Source of the DNA: Nonomuraea rubra
GTDB lineage: Bacteria; Actinomycetota; Actinomycetes; Streptosporangiales; Streptosporangiaceae
Direction: 5' to 3'
Assembly (NCBI RefSeq): GCF_014207985.1
Contig: NZ_JACHMI010000001.1
Coordinates: 3,021,001 to 3,085,000 of the forward strand
DNA length: 64,000 nt
In this document: in pieces, positions 52,040 to 60,283 of the stretch
Position numbering within the stretch: the first letter of the stretch is position 1
Layout of the letters: every line of letters starts with the position of its first letter
Program-made: the position numbers and the translations under genes
The notes under the pieces: generated by a model
Seen by the model: the letters and a program-made list of their open reading frames with translations, nothing else
What the model was told of the DNA's origin: nothing
Databases searched by the model: none

Positions 52040-54913
52040 TCAGCTCACCGGCGTGTTCATGTCCGTCTGGATCTGCGCCTGCGTGAGGGCTCTGCCGTAG
52101 ACGCGCACCTCGTCGATCTGGCCGCTGAAGACCTGGTTCAGCAGGCCGTTGCCGCCGATCCTGAGCGCGCCGCCGTCCGTGCGGATCGGGCCCGTGACCG
52201 GCTGCTGCGCCACCTGCGTGCCGTTGACGTAGAGCCGCAGCAGCGAGCCGTCGTACGTGGCCGCCAGATGGGACCACGTACCGACCGGGAGCGCGGCCGT
52301 GCCGGGCAGGTCGGCGGCGGCGGCGGTGGTGTGGATGCGGGCGTGCGGCCGCTGGTCGGGCGCGCCGGCCGACAGCGCGTACGCCAGGCCGCCCGCGTGC
52401 CGTTTCATGACCACGGTGCGCCAGCCGCTGACGCTCGACGGGCGTACCCACGCCTCCAGCGTCATGCCGGTGGTCAGCCGCAGCCCGGCCGAGTCCGGCA
52501 CGTTGACCTGGCTCAGCAGGCCGTTGAAGGACAGGGCCCGGCCGTACCTGCCGCTCGACGTGCGGCTCGTGCCGGTGGCGGTGCCGGTGTTGCCGTTGCC
52601 CGAGGAGTCGGCGACCGCGCTGCCCGAGGCCTCGTTCATGCCGTACGCGGCCACCAGCCCGCCCGCGGGCGGCACCAGCGTGTAGGAGGCCGTGTACGTG
52701 CTCGCCGCCGCGGGCGCCACCACCTGGTGCGAGGCGGCCCCGCCGTCGGACCACGACGCGAACGCGTAGCTCTGGCCGCCCGCGGCCTGCGGCGACGGCG
52801 CCGAGACCGAGTTGCCGGAGCCGACGATGACCGTGCGGGTGAACGGCGTGGCCACCTGCTCGCTGTTGAAGCCCAGCCGCAGCCCGGACGGCACGGAGGC
52901 GAACGTCAGCTGCACGGTCCTGGGCTGCAGCAGCACGCTCTCGGTGCCGGTCAGCCCATGGGTGTCGGTGACGGTCAGGCGCAGCTCCAGGTGCGAGGGG
53001 TACTCGTGGTCCGGCGCCTGGAACGAGCCGCTCGCGCCGGTGAACGTGGTGATCTCGTGCTCGTGGCAGGTGCTGGGACAGTGGTGCATGATGAGCGCCC
53101 AGCGCATGCGCGAGCCGGGGACCGTGCCGTCCTGCGCGTCACTGCCGCTCCCGGAGAACGCGATCGACTGGCCGACCGCCCACGTGGTGGCCGCCGTGGG
53201 CGCGGTGATGGTGGCCGCGGGCGCGGTGTTGGCCACGTTGATCGTCGTGGTGGCGTCGCCCTGGCCGCCGCGGTCGTCGCTGACCCGCAGCCGCACCACC
53301 GGGGAGCCGGGCTGCTGGTAGGTGAAGGAAGGGGTGGCCGAGGTGGAGTCGTCGAGCTCGCCGTCTCCGTCCAGGTCCCAGGCGTACGTGAGGGGGTCGC
53401 CGTCGGCGTCGCCGGAGCGGGCGGCGGAGAAGTTCACCGTGAGCGGGGCGTCGCCCGACGCCGGCGTGGCGTCGATGACGGCGGTGGGCGGAGTGTTGTC
53501 GTAGATGTAGCGGACGATCGTGCCGTTGGCGTAGTCGACGGCGAACAGGTCTCCGCCGGGGCCGATCTCCAGCTCCACGGCGGGGATGCCGGAGTCGAAG
53601 TTCGCCACCGTGGCGGGGTCGGGCAGGCCGTTCGCGCCCGTGGTCATCACCCAGACGCACGAGCGGCTGTAGTCGGAGAAGAACAGCGCGCCGTCGTAGC
53701 CGGCCGGGTAGTCGCCGCCCTCGTAGAAGGCCACGCCGCTGGAGGAGGAGCCGCCGGTCGGGCACGGGTCGTTCGGGGCGGGCCTGGAGTTGTGGTTCCA
53801 GGCGAAGTGCGGGGCGGTGTGCGCGGCGGCGCCGGCCGTGTACAGGCTCTCGCACAGGGTCAGGTTGAGGTTGTCGTAGCCGGCCTGGCGGCCGGCGCCC
53901 TCGTAGCAGGGCCAGCCGAAGTTGGGCACGGCCGTCGTGGGCGAGGCGATGCGGTTGATCTCCTCGTACGTGCTCCAGCCGACCTCGCCGGACCAGATCT
54001 CGCCGGTGCCGGGGCGGTGGGTGATGCGGAACGGGTTGCGCAGGCCGTGGGCGACGATCCTGGCGACGTTGGGGTCGGTGCTGGCGGCGTTCGGATTGCC
54101 GGAGGCAGCGGCCCCCGTATCCGGATTTATCCGGATCACGGTGCCGGCCAGGCCGGCGGGGTCGGCGCCGGTGCGCACGTCCTGCGAGCGCAGCGCGCCA
54201 CCCTCGGCGGCGGGCGGGGTCAGCGCGGTGCCGACCGGGGACGGCGGGTCGCCGCACGGGTTGTCCGGGGTGACGTCGGAGGCGGGCAGGTTGTCCTGGC
54301 CGTAGTCGGCGAAGTTGAAGCTGGCGCCGTCGCCGCCGGAGGCGTACAGCGCGCCGTCGGGGCCGAACTGCAGGTCGCCCACGGAGTGGCTGGGGTGCTG
54401 CTGGCACCAGTCGGTGATCAGCGGCGTCTCGGCCCCGGTGGGGGAGATCACCGACAGGCGGCCGGTGACCAGGCAGCCGTCGGCGGTGGCGCCGGGCGGG
54501 GTCGGGCAGGGGTCGTCCGTGCCGCCCGGGGTGCCCCAGCGCGGCGCGGTGCCGCCGGGGACGGCGTCGTAGGCGTACAGAACGTACATGCGGGGATCGG
54601 ACGGGAAGTCCGGGTGCAGCGCGAGGCCGAGCAGGCCGCGGTCCCAGAAGTTGTGCACCTGGGTGCGCAGGTCGGCGTAGATGGCGGGCGTGGTGTCGGT
54701 GAGCGAGTCGAAGACCTTGATCAGGCCGCTCTTCTCGGCCACGAACACCCGCCCGTCAGGGGAGAACTCGAGGTTGGACGGGTGGTTCAGGCCGCTGAAG
54801 ACCGTCTGTTTCTGGAACTGGGCAGGTAACGCCGCGGCGGATGGAGCGTTCCAGCCGATGAGCACGGCGGAGACGAGCACGATGGACGTCAGGGCGCTGC
54901 AGAGCCGCTTCAA
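52040..54913 (-). CDS. secreted PQQ-dependent dehydrogenase with PKD and LamG domains
   Basis: A 957-residue mosaic protein. Signal peptide 1-28 (LCSALTSIVLVSAVLIGWNAPSAAA). Residues 30-470: soluble aldose-dehydrogenase-type beta propeller (GSDH family), with GLNHPSNLEFSPDGRVFVAE, HSVGDLQFGPDGALYASGGDG and VAHGLRNPFRITHRPGTGEIWSGEVGW. A PKD domain follows (about 480-560: AVIDATPASGDAPLTVNFSA), then beta-sandwich linkers, and a C-terminal LamG-like jelly roll (about 760-957: YGMNEASGSAVADSSGNGNTG). It should oxidise extracellular sugars and attach to polysaccharide. The TTG at 54911-54913 with GGGGG before it begins the signal peptide; longer frames are not supported. Confidence 0.85.
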   Translation of the reverse strand: MKRLCSALTSIVLVSAVLIGWNAPSAAALPAQFQKQTVFSGLNHPSNLEFSPDGRVFVAEKSGLIKVFDSLTDTTPAIYADLRTQVHNFWDRGLLGLALHPDFPSDPRMYVLYAYDAVPGGTAPRWGTPGGTDDPCPTPPGATADGCLVTGRLSVISPTGAETPLITDWCQQHPSHSVGDLQFGPDGALYASGGDGASFNFADYGQDNLPASDVTPDNPCGDPPSPVGTALTPPAAEGGALRSQDVRTGADPAGLAGTVIRINPDTGAAASGNPNAASTDPNVARIVAHGLRNPFRITHRPGTGEIWSGEVGWSTYEEINRIASPTTAVPNFGWPCYEGAGRQAGYDNLNLTLCESLYTAGAAAHTAPHFAWNHNSRPAPNDPCPTGGSSSSGVAFYEGGDYPAGYDGALFFSDYSRSCVWVMTTGANGLPDPATVANFDSGIPAVELEIGPGGDLFAVDYANGTIVRYIYDNTPPTAVIDATPASGDAPLTVNFSAARSGDADGDPLTYAWDLDGDGELDDSTSATPSFTYQQPGSPVVRLRVSDDRGGQGDATTTINVANTAPAATITAPTAATTWAVGQSIAFSGSGSDAQDGTVPGSRMRWALIMHHCPSTCHEHEITTFTGASGSFQAPDHEYPSHLELRLTVTDTHGLTGTESVLLQPRTVQLTFASVPSGLRLGFNSEQVATPFTRTVIVGSGNSVSAPSPQAAGGQSYAFASWSDGGAASHQVVAPAAASTYTASYTLVPPAGGLVAAYGMNEASGSAVADSSGNGNTGTATGTSRTSSGRYGRALSFNGLLSQVNVPDSAGLRLTTGMTLEAWVRPSSVSGWRTVVMKRHAGGLAYALSAGAPDQRPHARIHTTAAAADLPGTAALPVGTWSHLAATYDGSLLRLYVNGTQVAQQPVTGPIRTDGGALRIGGNGLLNQVFSGQIDEVRVYGRALTQAQIQTDMNTPVS

Positions 54914-55106
54914 GGGGACCCCCGGAATGGGTGTGAAGGACAAGGACAGCGCCCCCGCACGCCGAATGGCCTTGATCGATGTATCGCAGATCACGCGGCA
55001 GTTGTCACGACCTTTGTCCGCAAATGGACGCCGCCCGGGGAGAACGGGCTGGGAGTATCGTCGTGCGGTGCGATCGTGCCGCCGAGCGGTGACGAGGAGG
55101 TCACAG

Positions 55107-56504
55107 GTGATCGGGTCCGACGATGGCGCCCTTTTTCTGACTCCCCTGTCCGTCGGCCTCGGCAAGGAGCTGGACGCCCAGTTGGCCACGGCCGGCCTCG
55201 TGTTGAGCGACCCGGGCTCTGGCCGGGTTCCCGCGAGCAGGGAATTCCTCAGCAATGAGGACTTCTGGGAGAGCGTGTTCGCCGAGAAGCTCCGCTCCCG
55301 GTACCGGGTCCGCCTCCAGGATTTCTTCCTGCTCGAATGGTTCCCGAGGTCTCCGGGCCTCTATCACACGCCCGATGCGGAACGGTCGCGAAGGACGGCG
55401 CGAGCTCATTTCTTCACGCTGCCGGGTGATGAGTTGCAGAGGTACCGGAGCTCGGAACCGGAATCCCCTGAGGTCTACACCCTTGACGGAAAGAACCGCA
55501 TGTTGCGCGGCGGCTACGGCTGTATCCGGCTCAGAGATCGATTGACCGAGGACGGGCGGCTCTGGTTCATGTCGGCCTCCTCCTCCCTCGTCGCTCACGA
55601 GGGAGTGCCCGTCGGGCTGACCGAGTCGGCCTACGACCAGGTCATCGAGGACATAGCGGTGTACGGTGCGGTACGGGCCCACCTCGCGGGGCGGGTCATG
55701 TTCCTCCCGGACGCCTTCACCCCGCTCTACTCCGACTACCGTCGGGTGCCGCCCTTGTACGTCAGAGTGGACCGGGTCGAACCGCTGCCGATGCGATGGG
55801 ACACGACATCCCGCAAGCCGCTCGCCAGCGCCGCCGTCATATTCCGGAGCCAGACAGGCTCGGAATCACTTTTCGAGTACGGTCGGTACGCTGCCGCCTA
55901 CATCGACTTCGTGCCGGGTGAACGCGGTACGCTCACCAAACGTATTCCCTGGCTCGTAAGGTACGTCGAGGCCCTGCACGAGGGAAGGATCATCACAGAT
56001 TTCGACGAGTACATGCCACGCTTCGCCGACGCGGTCTTCTCCCTCGAGAAGATATCCCAGGGCAGGCTGCGGCCGGAAGAAGTGGCCAACGTGTTCGAGG
56101 GCCGCGGGCGACGCGTGAACATCGAGAACCTTTTTGTGCAGCAGAATCAGCTCAACGTCATTCGCGCCAGAATGGAGCAACAGGTCGTGATGGGCGACAA
56201 TTTCAGTGACATCGGCGCCGGCGCCACCATCGTCAACCGCTCGCTGCTGGTCAACGCTCTCAACCGCATCGCCACCCGCGACGGCGAGGACGTGGCCCAG
56301 GCCCTGCGCGTCATCACCGAACACGTTGCGGAGTCCGGCGACGAGGCCGCGCGGGAGAATCTCGACGGGCTCATGGAGGAGCTCGATCGGCCGGAGCCGC
56401 GCAAGGCCCGCCTGAAGACATTCTGGAACGGCCTGGTGGACGCCGCCCCCGGCGTGGCGCAGCTGGGGGAGGCGGCGTCCAAGATCATGGGCTTGTTCGC
56501 CTGA
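55107..56504 (+). CDS. 465-residue protein of unknown function
   Basis: No recognised family over its length. The first 330 residues are a mixed alpha/beta region without signal peptide or membrane helix. Landmarks: LLEWFPRSPGLYHTPDAE, GGYGCIRLRDR, RVMFLPDAFTPLYSDYR and YIDFVPGERGTLTKRIPWLVRYVEAL. Residues 360-405 include VFEGRGRRVNIENLF and a short Gly-rich turn (MGDNFSDIGAGATIVNRS). The last 70 residues form an amphipathic helical domain with ALNRIATRDGEDVAQALRVI, MEELDRPEPRKARLKTFW and AQLGEAASKIMGLFA. Similar tails (NRS, later PEP.K...L...W.G...A.P...Q) occur, to my memory, at the ends of large bacterial signalling or conflict proteins, but I cannot verify it. GTG start with GAGGAGG before it. 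AT content is higher than in neighbours. Confidence 0.7.
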   Translation: MIGSDDGALFLTPLSVGLGKELDAQLATAGLVLSDPGSGRVPASREFLSNEDFWESVFAEKLRSRYRVRLQDFFLLEWFPRSPGLYHTPDAERSRRTARAHFFTLPGDELQRYRSSEPESPEVYTLDGKNRMLRGGYGCIRLRDRLTEDGRLWFMSASSSLVAHEGVPVGLTESAYDQVIEDIAVYGAVRAHLAGRVMFLPDAFTPLYSDYRRVPPLYVRVDRVEPLPMRWDTTSRKPLASAAVIFRSQTGSESLFEYGRYAAAYIDFVPGERGTLTKRIPWLVRYVEALHEGRIITDFDEYMPRFADAVFSLEKISQGRLRPEEVANVFEGRGRRVNIENLFVQQNQLNVIRARMEQQVVMGDNFSDIGAGATIVNRSLLVNALNRIATRDGEDVAQALRVITEHVAESGDEAARENLDGLMEELDRPEPRKARLKTFWNGLVDAAPGVAQLGEAASKIMGLFA

Positions 56505-56515
56505 GACGCAGCGCG

Positions 56516-58051
56516 TCAGCTCGGGATCGGGCTGCCCGCGCAGCCGCCGTCGATCTTGCCTGTCTCGAAGTAGCGGACCACGTCGGCGGCGCACTCGGGC
56601 ACCCGGGTGGCCGACACATGCACGTCGTCGGCGACCGTGTACACGGTGCCGCCGATGGCGCGCCGCGTCTGCAGCGTCCAGTCGTAGGCGGACATGTACT
56701 CGTGCAGGTGCCCCGCCAGCACCAGCGACCCGCCGCTCCGCTTCAGTGTGGCCTGCCGCACCGGCAGCGGCCAGCCCTGGCACATGGCCGGCGGCCCCCA
56801 CGACCGGCCGGTCGCCGGGTAGCGCTTGACGAGCTGCTGGTAGTCGCGCCAGGCGTCGTCGAACGCGGCCCGGCTGCTGTCCTCGTTGCACGCGACGGCC
56901 CGGTTCATGGTCGGGTTCAGCATCTCGGGCGTGCCGGGGACGGGCGCGCCCATCATCGGTGCGCCCAGCAACTCCTTGACGGTGGGCGGCGCGGTGGTGC
57001 CCGTCGCCTTGCGCAGCTCGGAGAGCGCCTTGCCGGCGCGCGTCCACTCGGTCGAGTTGCGCCTGGCCAGGTCGGCGACCGCCGAGCCGTCCACGGGCCG
57101 TGACAGGTCGGAGTACGTCCTGGGCGTCTTGTCGTACGCGCGCACCAGCTTCGCGACCTCCTGGCGCACCTGCCGGGCGGTGGCGCCCAGCCCGTAGAGC
57201 CCGTCGCGGCGGGCCAGCCATACGGCCATGCGGCCGAAGTTTCGCTCGGCCGCCTCCGCGGCGCCCTTGGCGTGCTCGTCGAGGCGGGTCCACGGCGGTG
57301 CCACGCTGTCCAGGAAGGCCCGCCCGGTCTGTCCGGGATACAGACTGCGGTAGACCATGCCCAGGTAGGTGCCCCAGGAGAAGCCGAGCAGGTCGAGCCT
57401 GCTCTCGCCCAGCGCGGTGCGTACGAGGCCGAGGTCCCTGGCCACGTTCTCGGTGGTGAGCTGTCCGAGGAAGGCGGGGTCGGAGCGCCCGCACTCCTGG
57501 TTCGAGGCGGCCTGGGCGTCGTAGATTTTCCTGGCGGCCTGCTCGGTCAGCGTGCCGGGCTCCCGGGGGCCCGGCGGCGGGGCGGGGCAGGCGACCTTGG
57601 TGCTGTAGCCGACCCCGCGCGGGTCGAAGCCGATGATGTCGTAGCGCTCGTTGAGCCCGGCCATCTCCTCGTTCCTGAGCGCGGCCCGCAGCACCGGGTC
57701 CAGGTAGCCGCTGTTGCCGGGTCCGCCCGGCAGGATGGCCAGGGCGCCGAGCCGGTGTTCCTGGTCCGTGGCGGCCAGTCTGGTCACCGCGATGTCGATC
57801 TCCCGTCCGCCGGGGTCACCATGGTCCAGCGGCACCCTGACGGTGCCGCACTCCAGGCGTTTCATCGTGGAGCGGAAGGCCGCGACCTTGTCCTCCGCCA
57901 CGCCCAGGCCGCGGATCACCTCATCGGAGTAGGCCGGGCAGGAGGTCCACTCCGGAGCGGACGCATCAGACCTCGCGCCCGCGGGAGCCGGATGCGCCAC
58001 CAGCCCCGTCAGCGCCAGGGCCAGTGCCGTCAGTGCAGTCCTGTAGATCAT
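56516..58051 (-). CDS. secreted TAP-like alpha/beta hydrolase with atypical acid region
   Basis: A 511-residue exported hydrolase of the tripeptidyl aminopeptidase-like family, signal peptide 1-26 (ALTALALALTGLVAHPAPAGA). VPLDHGDPGGREIDIAVTR, the LPGGPGNSG block, FDPRGVGYST and nucleophile S225 in GFSWGT. In the C-terminal part, where relatives have a G..D..TP aspartate loop, it reads AGHLHEYMSAYDW; the catalytic histidine remains in DDVHVSA. The acid may be supplied by another residue of this loop. The cysteines (SCPAY, ECAADV, GGCAG) suggest disulfides. Stop only 11 bases from the unknown gene's stop. Confidence 0.82.
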   Translation of the reverse strand: MIYRTALTALALALTGLVAHPAPAGARSDASAPEWTSCPAYSDEVIRGLGVAEDKVAAFRSTMKRLECGTVRVPLDHGDPGGREIDIAVTRLAATDQEHRLGALAILPGGPGNSGYLDPVLRAALRNEEMAGLNERYDIIGFDPRGVGYSTKVACPAPPPGPREPGTLTEQAARKIYDAQAASNQECGRSDPAFLGQLTTENVARDLGLVRTALGESRLDLLGFSWGTYLGMVYRSLYPGQTGRAFLDSVAPPWTRLDEHAKGAAEAAERNFGRMAVWLARRDGLYGLGATARQVRQEVAKLVRAYDKTPRTYSDLSRPVDGSAVADLARRNSTEWTRAGKALSELRKATGTTAPPTVKELLGAPMMGAPVPGTPEMLNPTMNRAVACNEDSSRAAFDDAWRDYQQLVKRYPATGRSWGPPAMCQGWPLPVRQATLKRSGGSLVLAGHLHEYMSAYDWTLQTRRAIGGTVYTVADDVHVSATRVPECAADVVRYFETGKIDGGCAGSPIPS

Positions 58052-58229
58052 GCCGACCAGTAATAGGGCAGCCGCTGTTTCCTCGCCGTTTCCCTTGATC
58101 CCCTGACCGGAGGACGTGTCAGATCCCGGCGGACGTGCACCGCTTCCCCGGACTCGCTCGCAGCGGCCGTCCCGCGCTTCCACGCTCGGCCGTAAGGCGA
58201 CGGGAAGGTTGAGCTGGCGTTTCTGGATT

Positions 58230-58308
58230 GTTACCGGAAACAACAAACTGGGCGTCGCTACCCCCTTCCAATGTGGTCCCTCCCGGAATACGTTGCCGCA
58301 AACAACAT
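58230..58308. promoter_or_regulatory. two matching operator-like repeats before the xylose-type operon
   Basis: GTTACCGGAAACAACAA (58230-58246) and GTTGCCGCAAACAACAT (58292-58308) match at 14 of 17 positions and lie 62 bases apart, upstream of the binding-protein ATG at 58345. Both end in an AAACAACA block that resembles published ROK-family target sequences. The downstream ROK gene of the operon is the natural candidate regulator. Confidence 0.6.
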
Positions 58309-58344
58309 TCATCCGGGCCCCTCCGGAAGAAAGGACCCTGCACC

Positions 58345-59460
58345 ATGCGCAAGGGGATCCTCAGCATGACCGCCGCGGCAGCCGCGCTAGCCCTCGGTCT
58401 CACCGCCTGCGGGGGCGATAGCGGTCAGACCACGACCTCGACCTCCACCGCCTCGGCCACGGACGCGGCCAAGGCCGGCAAGATCGGCGTCATCCTCCCG
58501 GACAGCAAGTCCTCAGCCCGGTGGGAGACGGCGGACCGCAAGTACCTGGAAGAGGCGTTCAAGGCCGCCGGCGTCCAGTACGACATCCAGAACGCCCAGA
58601 ACGACAAGACGGCGTTCCAGACCATCGCCGACCAGATGATCACCAATGGCGCGACCGTCCTGATGATCGTGAATCTGGACAGCGGCACCGGCAAGACGGT
58701 CATCGAGAAGGCCAAGTCCCAGGGCGTGGCCACGATCGACTACGACCGGCTGACGCTCGGCGGCGGCGCCGCCTACTACGTCAGCTTCGACAACACCAAG
58801 GTCGGCACGCTCCAGGGCGAGGGCCTGAGCAAGTGCCTGACCGACAAGAAGGCCGAAAAGCCGATCGTGGCCTACCTGAACGGCTCGCCGACCGACAACA
58901 ACGCGACGCTGTTCAAGGCCGGGTACGACGGCGTGCTCAAGCCCAAGTTCGACGCCGGCGAGTACGTCAAGGGCCCCGAGCAGTCGGTGCCCGACTGGGA
59001 CAACACCCAGGCCGGAACGCTCTTCGAGCAGATGCTGACCGAGCAGCCGAAGATCGCCGGAGTGCTGGCCGCCAACGACGGGCTCGGCAACGCCGCCATC
59101 ACCGTGCTGAAGAAGAACAACCTCAACGGCAAGGTGCCCGTCACCGGCCAGGACGCCACCGTCCAGGGCCTGCAGAACATCCTCGCGGGTGACCAGTGCA
59201 TGACCGTCTACAAGGCGGTCAAGAAGGAGGCCGACGCGGCGGCCAAGCTCGCCGTCGCGCTGGCCAAGGGCGAGAAGCCCACGGCGAGCAGCAGCGTCAA
59301 GGACCCCGAGACGGGTCAGGACGTGCCCGCCGAGCTGATGGAGCCGCAGGCCATCTACCTCGACAACGTCAAGGACGTGGTGGCCGACGGTTACGTCACC
59401 AAGGAGGAACTGTGCACGGGCGACTTCGCCGCCAAGTGCACCGAGGCTGGAATTCAATAA
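58345..59460 (+). CDS. xylF: xylose-type ABC substrate-binding lipoprotein
   Basis: A 371-residue periplasmic-type binding protein (cluster B). Lipobox LTAC with C22 lipidated, then a Thr/Ser-rich tether. Core blocks equal those of XylF: VILPDSKSSARWETADRKYL, IADQMITNGATVLMIVNLD, ATIDYDRLTLGGGAAYYVSFDN, VGTLQGEGL, YLNGSPTDNNATLFKAGYDGVLKP and VPVTGQDATVQGLQNILAGDQCMTVYK. Sugar contacts in XylF lie in these loops (SFDN, GSPTDNN, TGQDA). D-xylose or a related aldopentose is the likely ligand. The gene leads the xylF-G-H-ROK operon; a hairpin separates it from the next gene. Confidence 0.92.
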   Translation: MRKGILSMTAAAAALALGLTACGGDSGQTTTSTSTASATDAAKAGKIGVILPDSKSSARWETADRKYLEEAFKAAGVQYDIQNAQNDKTAFQTIADQMITNGATVLMIVNLDSGTGKTVIEKAKSQGVATIDYDRLTLGGGAAYYVSFDNTKVGTLQGEGLSKCLTDKKAEKPIVAYLNGSPTDNNATLFKAGYDGVLKPKFDAGEYVKGPEQSVPDWDNTQAGTLFEQMLTEQPKIAGVLAANDGLGNAAITVLKKNNLNGKVPVTGQDATVQGLQNILAGDQCMTVYKAVKKEADAAAKLAVALAKGEKPTASSSVKDPETGQDVPAELMEPQAIYLDNVKDVVADGYVTKEELCTGDFAAKCTEAGIQ

Positions 59461-59464
59461 CACC

Positions 59465-59504
59465 GAGGGGTACGGCCCGCGCCACGAGCGGGGGCCGTAC
59501 CTCC
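59465..59504 (+). terminator. intercistronic hairpin after the xylF-like gene
   Basis: A 10-bp stem (GGTACGGCCC at 59469-59478 with 59492-59501) extended by GAGG/CCTC on the outer side, 13-base loop, no T-run. Its position between the binding protein and the ATPase of one operon parallels the hairpin at 33604-33637. Confidence 0.65.
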
Positions 59505-59518
59505 GCTTAGGGAGCCCC

Positions 59519-60283
59519 ATGACCCCCCTCCTTGAAGTGCGCGGGATCGACAAGAGCTTCGGCCCGGTGAAGGTCCTGCACAACGTCGAGCTCTCCGCGT
59601 ACGCCGGTGAGGTCACCGCCCTCGTCGGCGACAACGGCGCCGGCAAGTCCACCCTGGTCAAGTGCATCGGCGGCATCTACCCGATCGACTCGGGGCAGCT
59701 GCTCTTCGACGGCGAAGAGGTCCACGTGCACAGCCCCCGCGACGCGGGCGAGCTGGGCATCGAGATCGTCTACCAGGACCTCGCCCTGTGCGACAACCTC
59801 GACATCGTCCAGAACATGTTCCTCGGCAGGGAGCGCAAGAACGGCATCCTGCTCGACGAGGACAGCATGGAGGAGCTGGCGGAGAAGACCCTCAGCGGCC
59901 TGTCCGTCCGCACGGTGAAGTCCATCAGGCAGCAGGTCTCCAGCCTGTCCGGCGGGCAGCGGCAGACCGTCGCCATCGCCAAGGCCGTGCTGTGGAACAG
60001 CAAGGTCGTCATCCTCGACGAGCCCACCGCGGCGCTGGGCGTGGCCCAGACGGCGCAGGTGCTGGAGCTGGTGCGCAGGCTCGCCGACACCGGCCTGGCC
60101 GTGGTGCTCATCTCGCACAACATGAACGACGTGTTCGCCGTCTCCGACCGGATCGCGGCGCTCTACCTCGGCAGGATGGCCGCCCAGGTCAAGACCGCCG
60201 ACGTGACGCACGCGCAGGTCGTCGAACTGATCACCTCCGGCCGCAGCGGCGAACTGGGCCTCAAGAACGGGGTCACCCCATGA
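59519..60283 (+). CDS. xylG: xylose-type ABC ATPase, single-domain
   Basis: A 254-residue ATPase. Walker A GDNGAGKS near residues 38-45, Q-loop YQDLALCDNL, signature SLSGGQRQT, Walker B VVILDEPTAALG and H-loop LISHNMNDVF. It matches the N-terminal half of RbsA/XylG, whose typical members carry two cassettes in about 500 residues; here the second cassette is absent, as in the FrcA/single-cassette subgroup, so it would work as a homodimer. ATG start, ending in an ATGA overlap with the permease gene. Confidence 0.88.
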   Translation: MTPLLEVRGIDKSFGPVKVLHNVELSAYAGEVTALVGDNGAGKSTLVKCIGGIYPIDSGQLLFDGEEVHVHSPRDAGELGIEIVYQDLALCDNLDIVQNMFLGRERKNGILLDEDSMEELAEKTLSGLSVRTVKSIRQQVSSLSGGQRQTVAIAKAVLWNSKVVILDEPTAALGVAQTAQVLELVRRLADTGLAVVLISHNMNDVFAVSDRIAALYLGRMAAQVKTADVTHAQVVELITSGRSGELGLKNGVTP

